Source: Hyphomicrobiales bacterium
GTDB taxonomy: Bacteria > Pseudomonadota > Alphaproteobacteria > Rhizobiales > Rhizobiaceae
Direction: 5' to 3'
DNA: 64,000 nucleotides
Assembly (NCBI GenBank): GCA_900467685.1
Contig: UBQX01000019.1
Span: forward strand, 1 to 64,000
Under the pieces are notes generated by a model. It was not told where the DNA came from, did no database searches, and saw nothing but the letters and a program-made list of their open reading frames with translations. This document shows, in pieces, positions 1 through 8,643 of the stretch. The position numbers and the translations under genes are program-made. Position 1 is the stretch's first letter. Each line of letters opens with the position of its first letter.

Positions 1-199
1 ACGGGTTTGTCAGCCGTCTGGAGGCGGTCTCGACCGCCTTCACCTCATCGCTGGAGACGATGCGGCCAATGCGGCGCACCCATGACTTCTGTGCGGTCTG
101 GATCGTCCGCTCGCGACCGAGGTCGGAAAGTCCCCATCGCGGCACGGGAACGGCCGGGTCGATACGGACTTGCGGATGAGTCAGATAGACTGCGAACAT
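1..199 (-). CDS. Histidine phosphatase family protein, N-terminal part (runs off left edge)
   Basis: The minus-strand reading frame opens with ATG at 199 and stays open to the window edge, giving 66 residues beginning MFAVYLTHPQV and containing VPVPRWGLSDLGR. The spacing of this start and the xWGLSxxGRxR block matches the N-terminus of the histidine phosphatase (phosphoglycerate-mutase-like) family as found in rhizobia. The normal RHG catalytic triplet reads THP here, so the phosphohistidine His is kept but its Arg and Gly neighbours are not. It lies 8 bases downstream of the pmtA stop on the same strand and may share its transcript. No clear ribosome binding site is seen; a hairpin sits just upstream of the ATG. 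Substrate unknown. The C-terminal part is outside the window. Confidence 0.7.
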   Translation of the reverse strand, partial: MFAVYLTHPQVRIDPAVPVPRWGLSDLGRERTIQTAQKSWVRRIGRIVSSDEVKAVETASRRLTNP

Positions 200-200
200 G

Positions 201-218
201 AGACCGCTCAGGCGGTCT
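201..218 (-). other. Perfect hairpin over the pmtA stop, 1 base before the next start codon
   Basis: AGACCGC and GCGGTCT form a 7-bp stem around a 4-base loop that includes the pmtA stop codon. No T-tract follows on the minus strand, so it is not a typical terminator. It could limit initiation at the histidine phosphatase ATG at 199. The hairpin is seen; the role is inferred. Confidence 0.4.
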
Positions 219-804
219 TCGTATAGGTCCAGAGTTGCGCCGGCGGAATGTTGCGGACAACAAAGTCCAGATGCTTGATCGTGTAGCTTTCCGGCTTCGC
301 CGCAACCGGCGAAATGGGGCCATAGGAAATCTGCACGATCGGCCGGCCGGCGGGAATGCGCTCAAGCAGGCTCTCAACGAGCGAAATGCGCCCGCTCATC
401 GGGAAATTGAGGAGCGGGATTGCCGAGATCACGCAGTCAAACGTCTCGTTTCGCAAGTCACCCAGCGACGAGTCGAGATCAAAGGCGTCTCCATTGATGA
501 AATGCACATCCGGGAAGCTTGCCGTCAGATGATTGTAAAACGGCGTCGAATATTCTACCGAGACGAGGCGCTGCGGCGGAATGCGGTTGAGGATCGCCTT
601 GGTGATGGCGCCGGTTCCCGGACCAAGCTCAAGGACTTTCAGGCCGGAGGCCGGATTGATCACGCGCGCCATGACCCGAGCGGTCACGGAGGAGGTCGGC
701 AGGATCGCCCCAACCTGCTTGGGGCCTTCGATCATGCCGCGCACGAAGCGCAGCTCACCATCGAAATGCTTGCCGATTTTCTTGCGTACCAGCCCGACAA
801 CCAT
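208..804 (-). CDS. pmtA: Phospholipid N-methyltransferase PmtA
   Basis: SAM-dependent methyltransferase that makes phosphatidylcholine by three successive methylations of phosphatidylethanolamine at the inner membrane face. The protein is 198 residues. It has the family's basic N-terminus, then an IEGPKxVGAxxPTSS block, then SAM motif I (LELGPGTGAITKAIL). The frame extends 13 codons further upstream (to 843), but ATG 804 is preferred because GGAGAGAAC precedes it and because PmtA proteins usually begin about 20 residues before the ELRF segment. It lies downstream of dnaN on the same strand after a gap of about 130 bases. Related small methyltransferases include KsgA/Erm types, but the overall pattern fits the Agrobacterium/Rhizobium PmtA class. 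Confidence 0.88.
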   Translation of the reverse strand: MVVGLVRKKIGKHFDGELRFVRGMIEGPKQVGAILPTSSVTARVMARVINPASGLKVLELGPGTGAITKAILNRIPPQRLVSVEYSTPFYNHLTASFPDVHFINGDAFDLDSSLGDLRNETFDCVISAIPLLNFPMSGRISLVESLLERIPAGRPIVQISYGPISPVAAKPESYTIKHLDFVVRNIPPAQLWTYTKTA

Positions 805-933
805 GTTCTCTCCATTCGCGACGCAACCAAAACTCAATTTCACTATCGCGGCGCGTTAAGACAAAAACAAGGCGCAAATGGACACGCACACCGAAATGTC
901 GCAGTCAGTAGCAGCCTGACGAAGATCAAGCAC

Positions 934-2052
934 CTAGACGCGCATCGGCATGAGTACGTAGAGCGCATCATCTCCGGCAATGTCGCGCACGACGGTCGGT
1001 GAGCCCGGATCGGCCAGCAGGAAGACGGCCTCGCCGCCGGAAAGCTGCTGGGTGATATCGAGCAGGTATTTGGCGTTGAAGCCTATTTCCAGCGGATCGT
1101 TGTCATAGCCGACCGGCACTTCGTCGGTGGCCGAGCCCGAATCCGGGTTGTTGACCGTCAGCGTCAGCTGGCCGTCCGAAATTGCGAGCTTCACCGCGCG
1201 GCCGCGCTCGGACGAAATGGTCGACACGCGGTCAACGGCCGCCTGGAAAGTGGCGCAATCGACGCGCATTTCCTTGTCGTTGCCGGACGGAATGACACGC
1301 TGGTAATCCGGGAAGGTGCCGTCGATGAGCTTCGACGTCATGACGATCGGGCCGGTGGTGACGCGAATCTTGGCGTCGGAAATCTCGACCGAGACATCGC
1401 CATCGACGCCATCGACCAGCTTCTGCAATTCGCCGACCGTCTTGCGCGGAATGATGATGCCCGGCATGCCTTCAGAGCCCGAAGGCGCGACAACGTCGGC
1501 GCGGGCAAGACGGTGACCGTCGGTCGCAACGGCACGCAGCTTCAGATCGCCGCCGGCCTCGACCGTGTGCATGAAGATGCCGTTTAGATAATAGCGGGTC
1601 TCTTCCGTCGAAATCGCAAACTGCGTGCGGTCGATCAGCATCTTCAGGTCCGAACCATTGACCTTGAAGGAATGGCTGAACGTGCCGGCATTGAGATCCG
1701 GGAAGTCCGAGACCGGCAGGCATTGCAACGAGAACTTGGAGCGGCCCGAGGCGACCGTCATGGCGCTGCCATCGGTTGTCGTGGCCAGCAGAACTTCGGC
1801 GCCGTCGGGCAGCTTGCGGACGATGTCATAGAGAAGATGCGCCGGAACGGTCGTGCCGCCGGCCTGCTCGACCTGGGCAGGCGTCGATTCCGTGATTTCG
1901 AGATCAAGGTCGGTCGCCTTCATTTCAAGGCTCTGGCCTTCGCCGCGCAACAGCACGTTGGACAGGATCGGGATCGTGTTCCGTCTTTCGACCACGCGGT
2001 GCACATGGTTCAACGACTTCAGAAGATTGGAACGCTCGATCGTAATGCGCAT
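934..2052 (-). CDS. dnaN: DNA polymerase III beta subunit (sliding clamp)
   Basis: 372 residues, the usual length for a bacterial beta clamp, beginning MRITIERSNLLKSLNHV and including the conserved VVERRNTIPILSNVLL stretch of domain I. The C-terminus ends ALYVLMPMRV, the typical clamp tail that forms part of the partner-binding pocket. The clamp is a ring-shaped homodimer that tethers polymerase III and binds MutS, ligase and other clients. The frame could open 70 codons earlier, but that extension has no homology-like content and overlaps the divergent rsmI promoter region. It is not next to dnaA here, as is normal in Rhizobiales. It shares a 208-bp divergent region with rsmI. Confidence 0.95.
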   Translation of the reverse strand: MRITIERSNLLKSLNHVHRVVERRNTIPILSNVLLRGEGQSLEMKATDLDLEITESTPAQVEQAGGTTVPAHLLYDIVRKLPDGAEVLLATTTDGSAMTVASGRSKFSLQCLPVSDFPDLNAGTFSHSFKVNGSDLKMLIDRTQFAISTEETRYYLNGIFMHTVEAGGDLKLRAVATDGHRLARADVVAPSGSEGMPGIIIPRKTVGELQKLVDGVDGDVSVEISDAKIRVTTGPIVMTSKLIDGTFPDYQRVIPSGNDKEMRVDCATFQAAVDRVSTISSERGRAVKLAISDGQLTLTVNNPDSGSATDEVPVGYDNDPLEIGFNAKYLLDITQQLSGGEAVFLLADPGSPTVVRDIAGDDALYVLMPMRV

Positions 2053-2260
2053 GGAACTGTTACCGTCTCTGTGGCTGTCGCGTCTTTGCTGGAAGGCGCG
2101 GCTCGGGTCTCGATCCCTGTTGGGTCCGGATGATGTGGAGCGGCAAAATGGCAGAAACAACCCCTGCAAAGCAAGCGTCTCGGCCGAAGTCGCACAATTT
2201 ATCTCTGTCCCGCTTGCGACCATGCTTGCATTCGCGCGAAACTGCCCACAAAAGGCGAGC

Positions 2261-3154
2261 ATGATGACGGAAACAAGCGCAAGAGAACGGACTTACCGTA
2301 TTGCCAATACCGAAGTGCCGGCACGGCCGCTCGCGCCTGGCCTCTATCTGGTGGCAACGCCGATCGGCAATCTCGGTGACATTACATTGCGTGCATTGGA
2401 AACGTTGGCCGGCGCCGATGTGTTGGCCTGCGAGGACACGCGCGTGACCCGTGTGCTGCTCGACCGCTATGGCATCCGCAACCGGCCCTTTGCCTATCAC
2501 GAGCACAATGCCGATGAAGCGGGACCCCGGCTATTGGCCTTTCTGGAACAGGGAAAGACGGTCGCTCTGGTCTCCGATGCCGGCACGCCCCTAGTCTCGG
2601 ATCCCGGCTACCGGCTTGGACAGCTGGCTATGGAATCCGGCTATCCTGTCATCCCGATTCCCGGCGCCTCCGCCCCCTTGGCTGCCCTTGTCGGTTCCGG
2701 CCTACCCAATGACGCCTTCCTCTTCGCCGGCTTCCTGCCCGCCAAGGACAAGGCGCGGCGCGACCGCCTCGCGGAATGGAAGGATGTTCCGGCAACGCTG
2801 ATCTTCTTCGAATCCCCGCATCGTATCGGTGACACACTTGCCGCCGCCGCCGATGTGCTGGGGAGCGAACGCGCCGCCTCCGTCTGTCGCGAACTGACAA
2901 AGACCTTCGAAGAGTTCCGCCGTGGCACGCTTGCCGAACTTGCACAGGCCTATGCGGACGCGACGGTGAAGGGCGAGATTGTCCTCGTCATCGGCCCGCC
3001 GGGCGAAAAGCAAGCGGAAGAGATCGATATCGACGCGCTGTTGCTGAGGCTCGCAAACGACATGCCGGCAAGCAAGGCCGCGCAGGAGGCCGCCAAACAG
3101 ACCGGCCTTGCCCGCAGCGATCTTTACGAGCGGCTGATGGCGTTGAAGGGCTGA
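2261..3154 (+). CDS. rsmI: 16S rRNA 2'-O-ribose C1402 methyltransferase RsmI
   Basis: SAM-dependent enzyme of the tetrapyrrole-methylase fold that methylates the ribose of C1402 in the decoding centre of 16S rRNA. The 297-residue product carries the hallmark LYLVATPIGNLGDITLRALE near the N-terminus, then CEDTRVTRVLL, LVSDAGTPLVSDPGYRL and IPGASAPLAAL, all standard for RsmI. Two in-frame ATGs (2261, 2264) follow AAAGGCGAGC; either could be used. The longer frame opening at 1853 overlaps dnaN in antisense and is not credible. yraN follows after only 4 bases, so the two are co-transcribed, a pairing conserved in proteobacteria. Confidence 0.95.
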   Translation: MMTETSARERTYRIANTEVPARPLAPGLYLVATPIGNLGDITLRALETLAGADVLACEDTRVTRVLLDRYGIRNRPFAYHEHNADEAGPRLLAFLEQGKTVALVSDAGTPLVSDPGYRLGQLAMESGYPVIPIPGASAPLAALVGSGLPNDAFLFAGFLPAKDKARRDRLAEWKDVPATLIFFESPHRIGDTLAAAADVLGSERAASVCRELTKTFEEFRRGTLAELAQAYADATVKGEIVLVIGPPGEKQAEEIDIDALLLRLANDMPASKAAQEAAKQTGLARSDLYERLMALKG

Positions 3155-3158
3155 GCGA

Positions 3159-3524
3159 ATGACGGAAAAGCCGCAGGACAGGAAGCTTGCGGCCTATCGG
3201 CGAGGATTTTTCGCCGAGTATATCGCTGCCCTCTTTCTCCTTCTCAAGGGATATCAAATTGCCGCCATGCGATTTCGCACCAAGGGCGGGGAGATCGACA
3301 TCGTAGCCCGACGCGGCGACCTCGTCGTCTTCGTTGAGGTCAAGGCGCGCGCCACCGTGCGTTCCGGCGTTGACGCTGTCGGACATGAAACGCAGCGGCG
3401 CATTCGCGCGGCCTCGGAGCAGTGGCTCGCGAGGCAAAAGGATTTCGCCCGGCTATCCTGGCGTTACGACATCATTGTCGTGTCCCCATCCCATCTTCCG
3501 AAACACATTACCGACGCGTTCTGA
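3159..3524 (+). CDS. yraN: YraN family (UPF0102) endonuclease-like protein
   Basis: 121 residues with the UPF0102 signature: an N-terminal AYRRGFFAEYIAALFLLLKGY helix, then GGEIDIVARRGDLVVFVEVKAR, which holds the E-x-D-(x)n-E-x-K residues of a restriction-endonuclease-like fold. The molecular role is not settled; the family is proposed to be a Holliday-junction-resolvase-like nuclease. It lies 4 bases after rsmI and surely shares its transcript. In relatives gshB usually comes next; here the ugp operon intervenes. Confidence 0.9.
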   Translation: MTEKPQDRKLAAYRRGFFAEYIAALFLLLKGYQIAAMRFRTKGGEIDIVARRGDLVVFVEVKARATVRSGVDAVGHETQRRIRAASEQWLARQKDFARLSWRYDIIVVSPSHLPKHITDAF

Positions 3525-3567
3525 CAATTCCCATGGGTCCTCGCGTGCGCGCCCTCCTCTGCGGAAT

Positions 3568-3607
3568 TTGTCATTCAGCTGTCACTGATATGTCGCATGA
3601 CCTTCAT
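3568..3607 (+). promoter_or_regulatory. Pho box: four tandem 7-mers upstream of ugpB
   Basis: Four 7-base units, TTGTCAT, CTGTCAC, ATGTCGC and CCTTCAT, recur with an exact 11-base period (4-base spacers). The PhoB consensus is two CTGTCAT-type repeats 11 bases apart, so this is one near-perfect pair followed by a weaker pair. It sits about 130 bases before the ugpB start. This predicts PhoB activation under phosphate starvation, as known for ugp operons. Confidence 0.8.
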
Positions 3608-3737
3608 GAAACTTGCATAGGCAACTGAAAGTCAAATGAAAGTCGCCGGCGGAAGATCGAAGCAAAGCGAAATCGGTCCGCTTGACCATCCATCCGAACT
3701 CGCTAAAGTAATTACTCTTCTGAGGAGGAGAGGAAAC

Positions 3738-5057
3738 ATGTTCAAAAAAATCGCTTTGGCCGCTTTGGCCCTCGGCCTGTCGTCGTCCGCATCCTTTGCA
3801 GCCACCCAGATCACCTGGTGGCACGCCATGGGTGGCGAGCTCGGCAAGAAGCTCGATGAAATCGTCGCCAACTACAACAAGTCGCAGGACAAGTATCAGG
3901 TCGTCGCGAGCTACAAGGGAACCTATGCCGAGACGATGACGGCCGCGATTGCCGCCTTCCGCGCCAAGCAGCAGCCCGACATTGTGCAGGTCTTCGAAGT
4001 GGGCACCGGCACGATGATGGCCGCCAAGGGCGCAGTCTATCCGGTCTACCAGCTGATGAAGGACGCGGGCGCCCAGTTCGACCCCAAGGCCTATCTGCCG
4101 GCCGTCGTGGGCTATTACACGGACACGCAGGGCAACATGCTTTCCATGCCCTTCAACTCGTCCACCCCGATCCTCTATTACAACAAGAACGTCTTCAAGA
4201 AGGCCGGCCTCGACCCGAATACGCCGCCGAAGACCTGGGAAGATGTCGAAACCTTCTCCAAGAAGATCATGTCCTCGGGCGCTGCCAAGTGCGGCTTCAC
4301 CACGGGCTGGATTTCCTGGGTTCAGCTTGAGAACTTCTCGGCCTGGCATAACCTGCCGATCGGCACCAACGAGAACGGTTTCGGCAGCGTCGATTCGAAG
4401 CTCTCCTTCAACGGTCCGACGCAGGTCAAGCACTGGGACAATCTGAAGAAGTGGCAGACCGAGGGTATATTCCAGTATGGCGGTCCGGAAGGCGGGAATG
4501 ACGCGCCGCCGAAGTTCTACAGCCAGGAATGCGCGATGTACATGAACTCGTCGTCGTCCCGCGCCGGCGTCGTCAACAACGCCAAGGACTTCGAAGTCGG
4601 CTACGGCATGCTGCCTTACTATGCCGACGTGAAGGGGGCTCCGCAGAACACCATCATCGGTGGCGCGACGCTTTGGGTTCTGAAGGGTCACGACGCCGAG
4701 GAATACAAGGGCGTTGCCGACTTCTTCCGCTACCTTTCCACGCCGGAAGTCCAGGCTGACTGGCACCAGTTCTCCGGCTACCTGCCGATCACGCAGGCCG
4801 CTTACGATCTCGGCAAGACGCAGGGCTACTATGAAAAGAACCCGGGCACCGATGTCGGTATCAAGGAAATCACGCTGAACACGCCGACCCCGAACTCCAA
4901 GGGCCTGCGCTTCGGCAACTACGTCCAGATCCGCAAGGTCATCGACGAGGAATTCCAGGCTCTGCTCGGTGGAAAGAAGTCCGCCAAGGAAGCGCTCGAT
5001 GCCGTCGTCGAGCGTGGCGACAAGCTGATCGCCGACTTCGCAGCCGCCAACAAGTAA
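3738..5057 (+). CDS. ugpB: sn-Glycerol-3-phosphate ABC transporter, periplasmic binding protein UgpB
   Basis: 439 residues, close to E. coli UgpB (438). It has a clear signal peptide MFKKIALAALALGLSSSASFA followed by ATQITWWHAMGGELGKKLDEIV, the typical start of UgpB within the extracellular solute-binding family 1. The start is fixed by the strong ribosome binding site GAGGAGAGGAAAC; an upstream in-frame opening at 3636 lacks one. It is the first gene of ugpBAEC, in the classical order, and lies behind a Pho box. The protein captures glycerol-3-phosphate (and by family glycerophosphodiesters) in the periplasm for import as phosphorus and carbon source. Confidence 0.93.
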   Translation: MFKKIALAALALGLSSSASFAATQITWWHAMGGELGKKLDEIVANYNKSQDKYQVVASYKGTYAETMTAAIAAFRAKQQPDIVQVFEVGTGTMMAAKGAVYPVYQLMKDAGAQFDPKAYLPAVVGYYTDTQGNMLSMPFNSSTPILYYNKNVFKKAGLDPNTPPKTWEDVETFSKKIMSSGAAKCGFTTGWISWVQLENFSAWHNLPIGTNENGFGSVDSKLSFNGPTQVKHWDNLKKWQTEGIFQYGGPEGGNDAPPKFYSQECAMYMNSSSSRAGVVNNAKDFEVGYGMLPYYADVKGAPQNTIIGGATLWVLKGHDAEEYKGVADFFRYLSTPEVQADWHQFSGYLPITQAAYDLGKTQGYYEKNPGTDVGIKEITLNTPTPNSKGLRFGNYVQIRKVIDEEFQALLGGKKSAKEALDAVVERGDKLIADFAAANK

Positions 5058-5144
5058 GCCGACACACCTTCGGGTTCCAATCGGGCGCGTTCGCCTTGCC
5101 GCGAGCGCGCCTTCCCAATCCAGGCATTCGCCCCGGAGACGGCC

Positions 5145-6029
5145 ATGCAGACAAAACGCACCATCTTCAACAGCAAGATCCTGCCCTATTGGCTCATCCT
5201 GCCCCAGCTTGCCGTGACGCTGATCTTTTTCGTCTGGCCCGCCTGCCAGGCGGTCTGGCAGTCTTTTCTTCGTGAAGACGCCTTCGGCACCAGCACACAG
5301 TTTGTCGGCTTCGACAACTACGTCGCTATCACGCAGGATTCAAGCTATCTCAACGCGCTCATTGTCACAGTTATCTTTTCGGTCGCCGTAGCGACCGTAT
5401 CCATTGTGCTCGCGCTCGTTCTGGCGGTTGCCGCCAATTCGCTGTTGAAGAGCCGCAGCCTGTACACGACGCTTCTCGTCTGGCCCTATGCCGTTGCCCC
5501 GGCAGTTGCCGGCGTGCTCTTCTGGTTCATGTTCAACCCGACCATCGGCCTCATTCCCTATCTTCTGAAGGGTCTGGGCTATCATTGGGACGACCGGTTG
5601 AACGGAACGGACGCGATGATACTGGTGGTCCTCGCCGCCAGCTGGAAGCAGATTTCCTATAATTTCCTGTTCTTCCTTGCAGGCCTGCAATCCATCCCCA
5701 AGGCTCTGATCGAGGCCGCTGCCATCGATGGTGCGGGTCCGGTCAAGCGTTTCCGCGATATCGTCTTCCCGCTTCTGTCGCCCACGACCTTTTTCCTGCT
5801 CGTCGTCAACGTCGTTTACACGATGTTTGACACGTTCGCGGTGATCCATGCCACCACCCAGGGCGGGCCGAACCAGGCGACCAACATTCTCGTCTACAAG
5901 GTCTTCACGGACGGCTTCATCGGGCTCGATCTCGGCTCATCGGCGGCGCAATCGGTAGTCCTGATGGTCATCGTCATCGCCCTTACCTTCATCCAGTTCC
6001 GCTTCGTCGAGCGCAACGTGCAATATTGA
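5145..6029 (+). CDS. ugpA: sn-Glycerol-3-phosphate ABC transporter permease UgpA
   Basis: 294-residue inner-membrane protein with about six hydrophobic helices. The first is in [20 protein letters not shown], and the MalF/UgpA-type EAA loop is [22 protein letters not shown], which docks on the ATPase. ATG follows GGAGACGGCC. An 87-base gap separates it from ugpB, while ugpE begins only 7 bases after it. It pairs with UgpE to form the translocation channel. Confidence 0.93.
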   Translation: MQTKRTIFNSKILPYWLILPQLAVTLIFFVWPACQAVWQSFLREDAFGTSTQFVGFDNYVAITQDSSYLNALIVTVIFSVAVATVSIVLALVLAVAANSLLKSRSLYTTLLVWPYAVAPAVAGVLFWFMFNPTIGLIPYLLKGLGYHWDDRLNGTDAMILVVLAASWKQISYNFLFFLAGLQSIPKALIEAAAIDGAGPVKRFRDIVFPLLSPTTFFLLVVNVVYTMFDTFAVIHATTQGGPNQATNILVYKVFTDGFIGLDLGSSAAQSVVLMVIVIALTFIQFRFVERNVQY

Positions 6030-6036
6030 GGATGAC

Positions 6037-6885
6037 ATGGTCGAAAATCGCCCGTTCCTGAAGCTTCTCTCCCATCTGGTCCTCATCCTCGGCGTCGTCA
6101 TTGTCGCCTTCCCGGTCTACGTCGCCTTCATCGCCTCGACCCACAAGACGACGGATTTTATCACCGGCGTCATGCCGGTCCTGCCGGGATCGGATTTCCT
6201 GGCCACCTACAAGACGGTGCTCTTCAGCGGTCTCGCCGCCGCCGGCGCACCGCCCATCGGCATGATGCTGGGCAACAGCCTGATCATGGCGCTCGCCATT
6301 TCCATCGGGAAGATCGTCATTTCGATCCTCTCGGCCTATGCCATCGTCTATTTCCGCTTTCCCTTCCGCCAGCTCGCCTTCTGGATCATCTTCGTCACGC
6401 TGATGCTGCCGGTGGAAGTGCGCATCGTGCCCACCTTCAAGGTCGTGGCGGATCTCGGGATGCTGAATTCCTATGCCGGTCTCTCGATCCCGCTGATCGC
6501 CTCGGCAACCGCGACCTTCCTCTTCCGTCAGTTCTTCCTGACCGTGCCGGACGAATTGCTGGAGGCCGCTCGCGTGGACGGAGCCGGACCGCTGAAGTTC
6601 TTCAAGGATATCCTGCTGCCGCTGTCGCGCACCAATATCGCAGCGCTTTTCGTCATCCTCTTCATCTACGGCTGGAACCAGTATCTCTGGCCGCTGATCG
6701 TCACCACGGATAGCGAACACTACACCATCGTCATGGGCATCAAGCGCATGTCGGACGTCACCGATGCCGAGCCGCAATGGAACCTCGTCATGGCGGTTGC
6801 GATCCTCGCCATGCTGCCGCCCGTCCTCGTCGTCATTTTCATGCAGCGCCTTTTCGTCAAGGGCCTGGTCGAAACGGAGAAGTAA
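6037..6885 (+). CDS. ugpE: sn-Glycerol-3-phosphate ABC transporter permease UgpE
   Basis: 282 residues with about six membrane segments and the MalG-type EAA loop [21 protein letters not shown]. The N-terminal segment ([24 protein letters not shown]) and [19 protein letters not shown] are characteristic of UgpE. It is preceded by GAGGATGAC and lies between ugpA and ugpC with gaps of 7 and 4 bases, which indicates translational coupling. It is the second channel subunit of the UgpBAEC importer. Confidence 0.93.
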   Translation: MVENRPFLKLLSHLVLILGVVIVAFPVYVAFIASTHKTTDFITGVMPVLPGSDFLATYKTVLFSGLAAAGAPPIGMMLGNSLIMALAISIGKIVISILSAYAIVYFRFPFRQLAFWIIFVTLMLPVEVRIVPTFKVVADLGMLNSYAGLSIPLIASATATFLFRQFFLTVPDELLEAARVDGAGPLKFFKDILLPLSRTNIAALFVILFIYGWNQYLWPLIVTTDSEHYTIVMGIKRMSDVTDAEPQWNLVMAVAILAMLPPVLVVIFMQRLFVKGLVETEK

Positions 6886-6889
6886 GAAC

Positions 6890-7948
6890 ATGGCTGCCAT
6901 CGACATCAAGGGCGTCGGCAAGACCTATGTGGGCAATGTGAACGCCGTCAGCGACATCTCGATCGCCATTGCAGACGGCGAGTTCATCGTTCTCGTCGGC
7001 CCGTCCGGCTGCGGAAAATCGACGCTTTTGCGCATGGTTGCCGGCCTGGAGAGGATTACTGACGGCACGGTCTCCATCGGCGGCCGCGTGGTCAACGAGA
7101 TCGAGCCCGCCGAACGCGACATCGCCATGGTCTTCCAGAATTATGCGCTCTATCCGCATATGAGCGTCTACGACAATCTCGCCTACGGCCTGAAGAACCG
7201 TGGCACGCCAAAGGCCGAGATCGACGCCCGCGTCGCGGAAGCTGCCCGCATGCTGGAGCTTCAGCCCTATCTGGAACGCAAGCCGCGCGCGCTTTCCGGC
7301 GGCCAGCGCCAGCGCGTCGCCATGGGCCGCGCCATCGTCCGCAAGCCCGCCGCCTTCCTGTTCGACGAGCCGCTCTCCAATCTCGATGCAAAACTCCGCG
7401 TGACCATGCGCGGCGAGATCAAGCAGCTGCAGAAGCGTCTCGGCACGACCTCGATCTACGTCACCCACGACCAGCTGGAAGCCATGACGCTGGCCGACCG
7501 GTTGGTCGTTTTGAATGGCGGGCGTATCGAGCAGATCGGCGCGCCGCTGCAGGTCTATCACCATCCTGCCTCGACCTTTGTTGCAAGTTTCATCGGCTCG
7601 CCGGCCATGAACCTGCTCAAGGCGAACGTTGCCAATGGTGTTATCTCGATTGGTGATGGGGAAACGGGGCTTCGAGCGGGCCTGCCGGATGGTCCGGTCA
7701 CCCTCGGCGCGCGCGCGGAGGATCTTCGGCTGTCCGACAGCGGCGTCGGCATGCCGTTTACCCTCGCCTTTGTCGAGGACCTCGGTGCCCAGCGTCTGCT
7801 TCACGGCCATTGCGCCGGGCAATCTGTCGTCGTGGCGGTGTCTCCGGATCTGCCGCTGCCGAGCGAGCTGCGCCTGGCGATTGCCTCCGACCGTCTGCAT
7901 TTCTTCACCGCGGACACCGGCAAGCGCATCGAGGCTGCTTCACTCTGA
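6890..7948 (+). CDS. ugpC: sn-Glycerol-3-phosphate ABC transporter ATP-binding protein UgpC
   Basis: 352 residues. Walker [10 protein letters not shown] is at 37-45, the signature LSGGQ at 135-139 and Walker B FLFDEP at 156-161, followed by the H-loop (YVTHDQ). A C-terminal MalK/UgpC-type regulatory domain contains GSPAMNLL and GARAEDL. ATG 6890 gives the normal [16 protein letters not shown] start; an earlier in-frame opening overlaps ugpE. It energises import by the UgpAE channel and closes the operon. A 7-bp inverted repeat follows 8 bases after the stop. Confidence 0.93.
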   Translation: MAAIDIKGVGKTYVGNVNAVSDISIAIADGEFIVLVGPSGCGKSTLLRMVAGLERITDGTVSIGGRVVNEIEPAERDIAMVFQNYALYPHMSVYDNLAYGLKNRGTPKAEIDARVAEAARMLELQPYLERKPRALSGGQRQRVAMGRAIVRKPAAFLFDEPLSNLDAKLRVTMRGEIKQLQKRLGTTSIYVTHDQLEAMTLADRLVVLNGGRIEQIGAPLQVYHHPASTFVASFIGSPAMNLLKANVANGVISIGDGETGLRAGLPDGPVTLGARAEDLRLSDSGVGMPFTLAFVEDLGAQRLLHGHCAGQSVVVAVSPDLPLPSELRLAIASDRLHFFTADTGKRIEAASL

Positions 7949-7956
7949 ACCGGGAA

Positions 7957-7973
7957 TGTGCCGATCCGGCACA
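7957..7973 (+). terminator. Inverted repeat after ugpC (possible weak terminator)
   Basis: TGTGCCG and CGGCACA form a perfect 7-bp stem with a 3-base loop just after the ugpC stop. There is no T-tract, so intrinsic termination would be weak. It may instead protect the 3' end of the ugp message. Confidence 0.4.
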
Positions 7974-8091
7974 CTCATCCCCGTCTCCTTGCCGAAATTG
8001 CGCATCTTTCCTAAAATGCAATCTTTCGATGTAGGAATTTTGTGAGACTTTTCCGGCAATGTGCCCCAGAGTTTTCTGACAAGGGGGCCCT

Positions 8092-8601
8092 ATGGCACTT
8101 CATCTTCTGCCGTTTCAGGCATTCATGGCGCTGGTCGCCGGCGCGAGGCCGCTTCTGGATCTGAAGGATGTGCCGCCGCTGGTGGCAGCCTCTTCTGCCG
8201 CCATGGAGATGAAAGCCGCTCCGATCGATCCAGATTGGGTGATTTCCGGCAAGCCTGACGCCCGCATTGCGGAACATTCCTATAGCGCCGACAGGGCCTC
8301 CATGACCGCGCTGTGGGATTGCACCGCCGGGACGTTCCGCTGGTATTTCGCCTGGGACGAGACGGTGATGATCCTCGAGGGCGAAGTGCGCGTGACAGAT
8401 GCAAACGGTGCGGTTCGCGTATTGAAGGCCGGCGACATCGCCTACTTCGCCGGCAACACCTGGGCCACCTGGCAGATCGACAATTATGTCCGCAAGATCG
8501 CCTTCTTGCGCCAGCCTTTCCCGCTGCCTGTGGCACTCGCCATGAAGGTCAAGGGCAGGATCGAGCGGCTCTTCAAACGCCCGTTGCGCTCGGCGCTTTG
8601 A
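8092..8601 (+). CDS. Cupin domain protein (DUF861/cupin_3-like)
   Basis: 169 residues. The C-terminal half reads as a small cupin: a segment around FRWYFAWDETVMILEGEVRVTD, then VLKAGDIAYFAGNTWATWQID, the shape of the cupin_3 (EutQ/ureidoglycine-type) family. The N-terminal 25 residues are hydrophobic (LLPFQAFMALVAG) and could be a membrane anchor or an extra helix. Start ATG follows AAGGGGG. It stands between the ugp operon and gshB, 42 bases before gshB, so it may be co-transcribed with it. Ligand and reaction are unknown; few of the usual metal-binding histidines are visible, so it may be a non-catalytic binding protein. Confidence 0.75.
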   Translation: MALHLLPFQAFMALVAGARPLLDLKDVPPLVAASSAAMEMKAAPIDPDWVISGKPDARIAEHSYSADRASMTALWDCTAGTFRWYFAWDETVMILEGEVRVTDANGAVRVLKAGDIAYFAGNTWATWQIDNYVRKIAFLRQPFPLPVALAMKVKGRIERLFKRPLRSAL

Positions 8602-8643
8602 AAGCCTAGATAACCTGGGCGCAATAGTGCCCGAGGATTTCAA

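Noticed and set aside
2053-2262. N-terminal extension of dnaN by 70 codons
   Set aside because: The clamp family starts at MRITIE; the extension occupies the divergent promoter region and has no family similarity.
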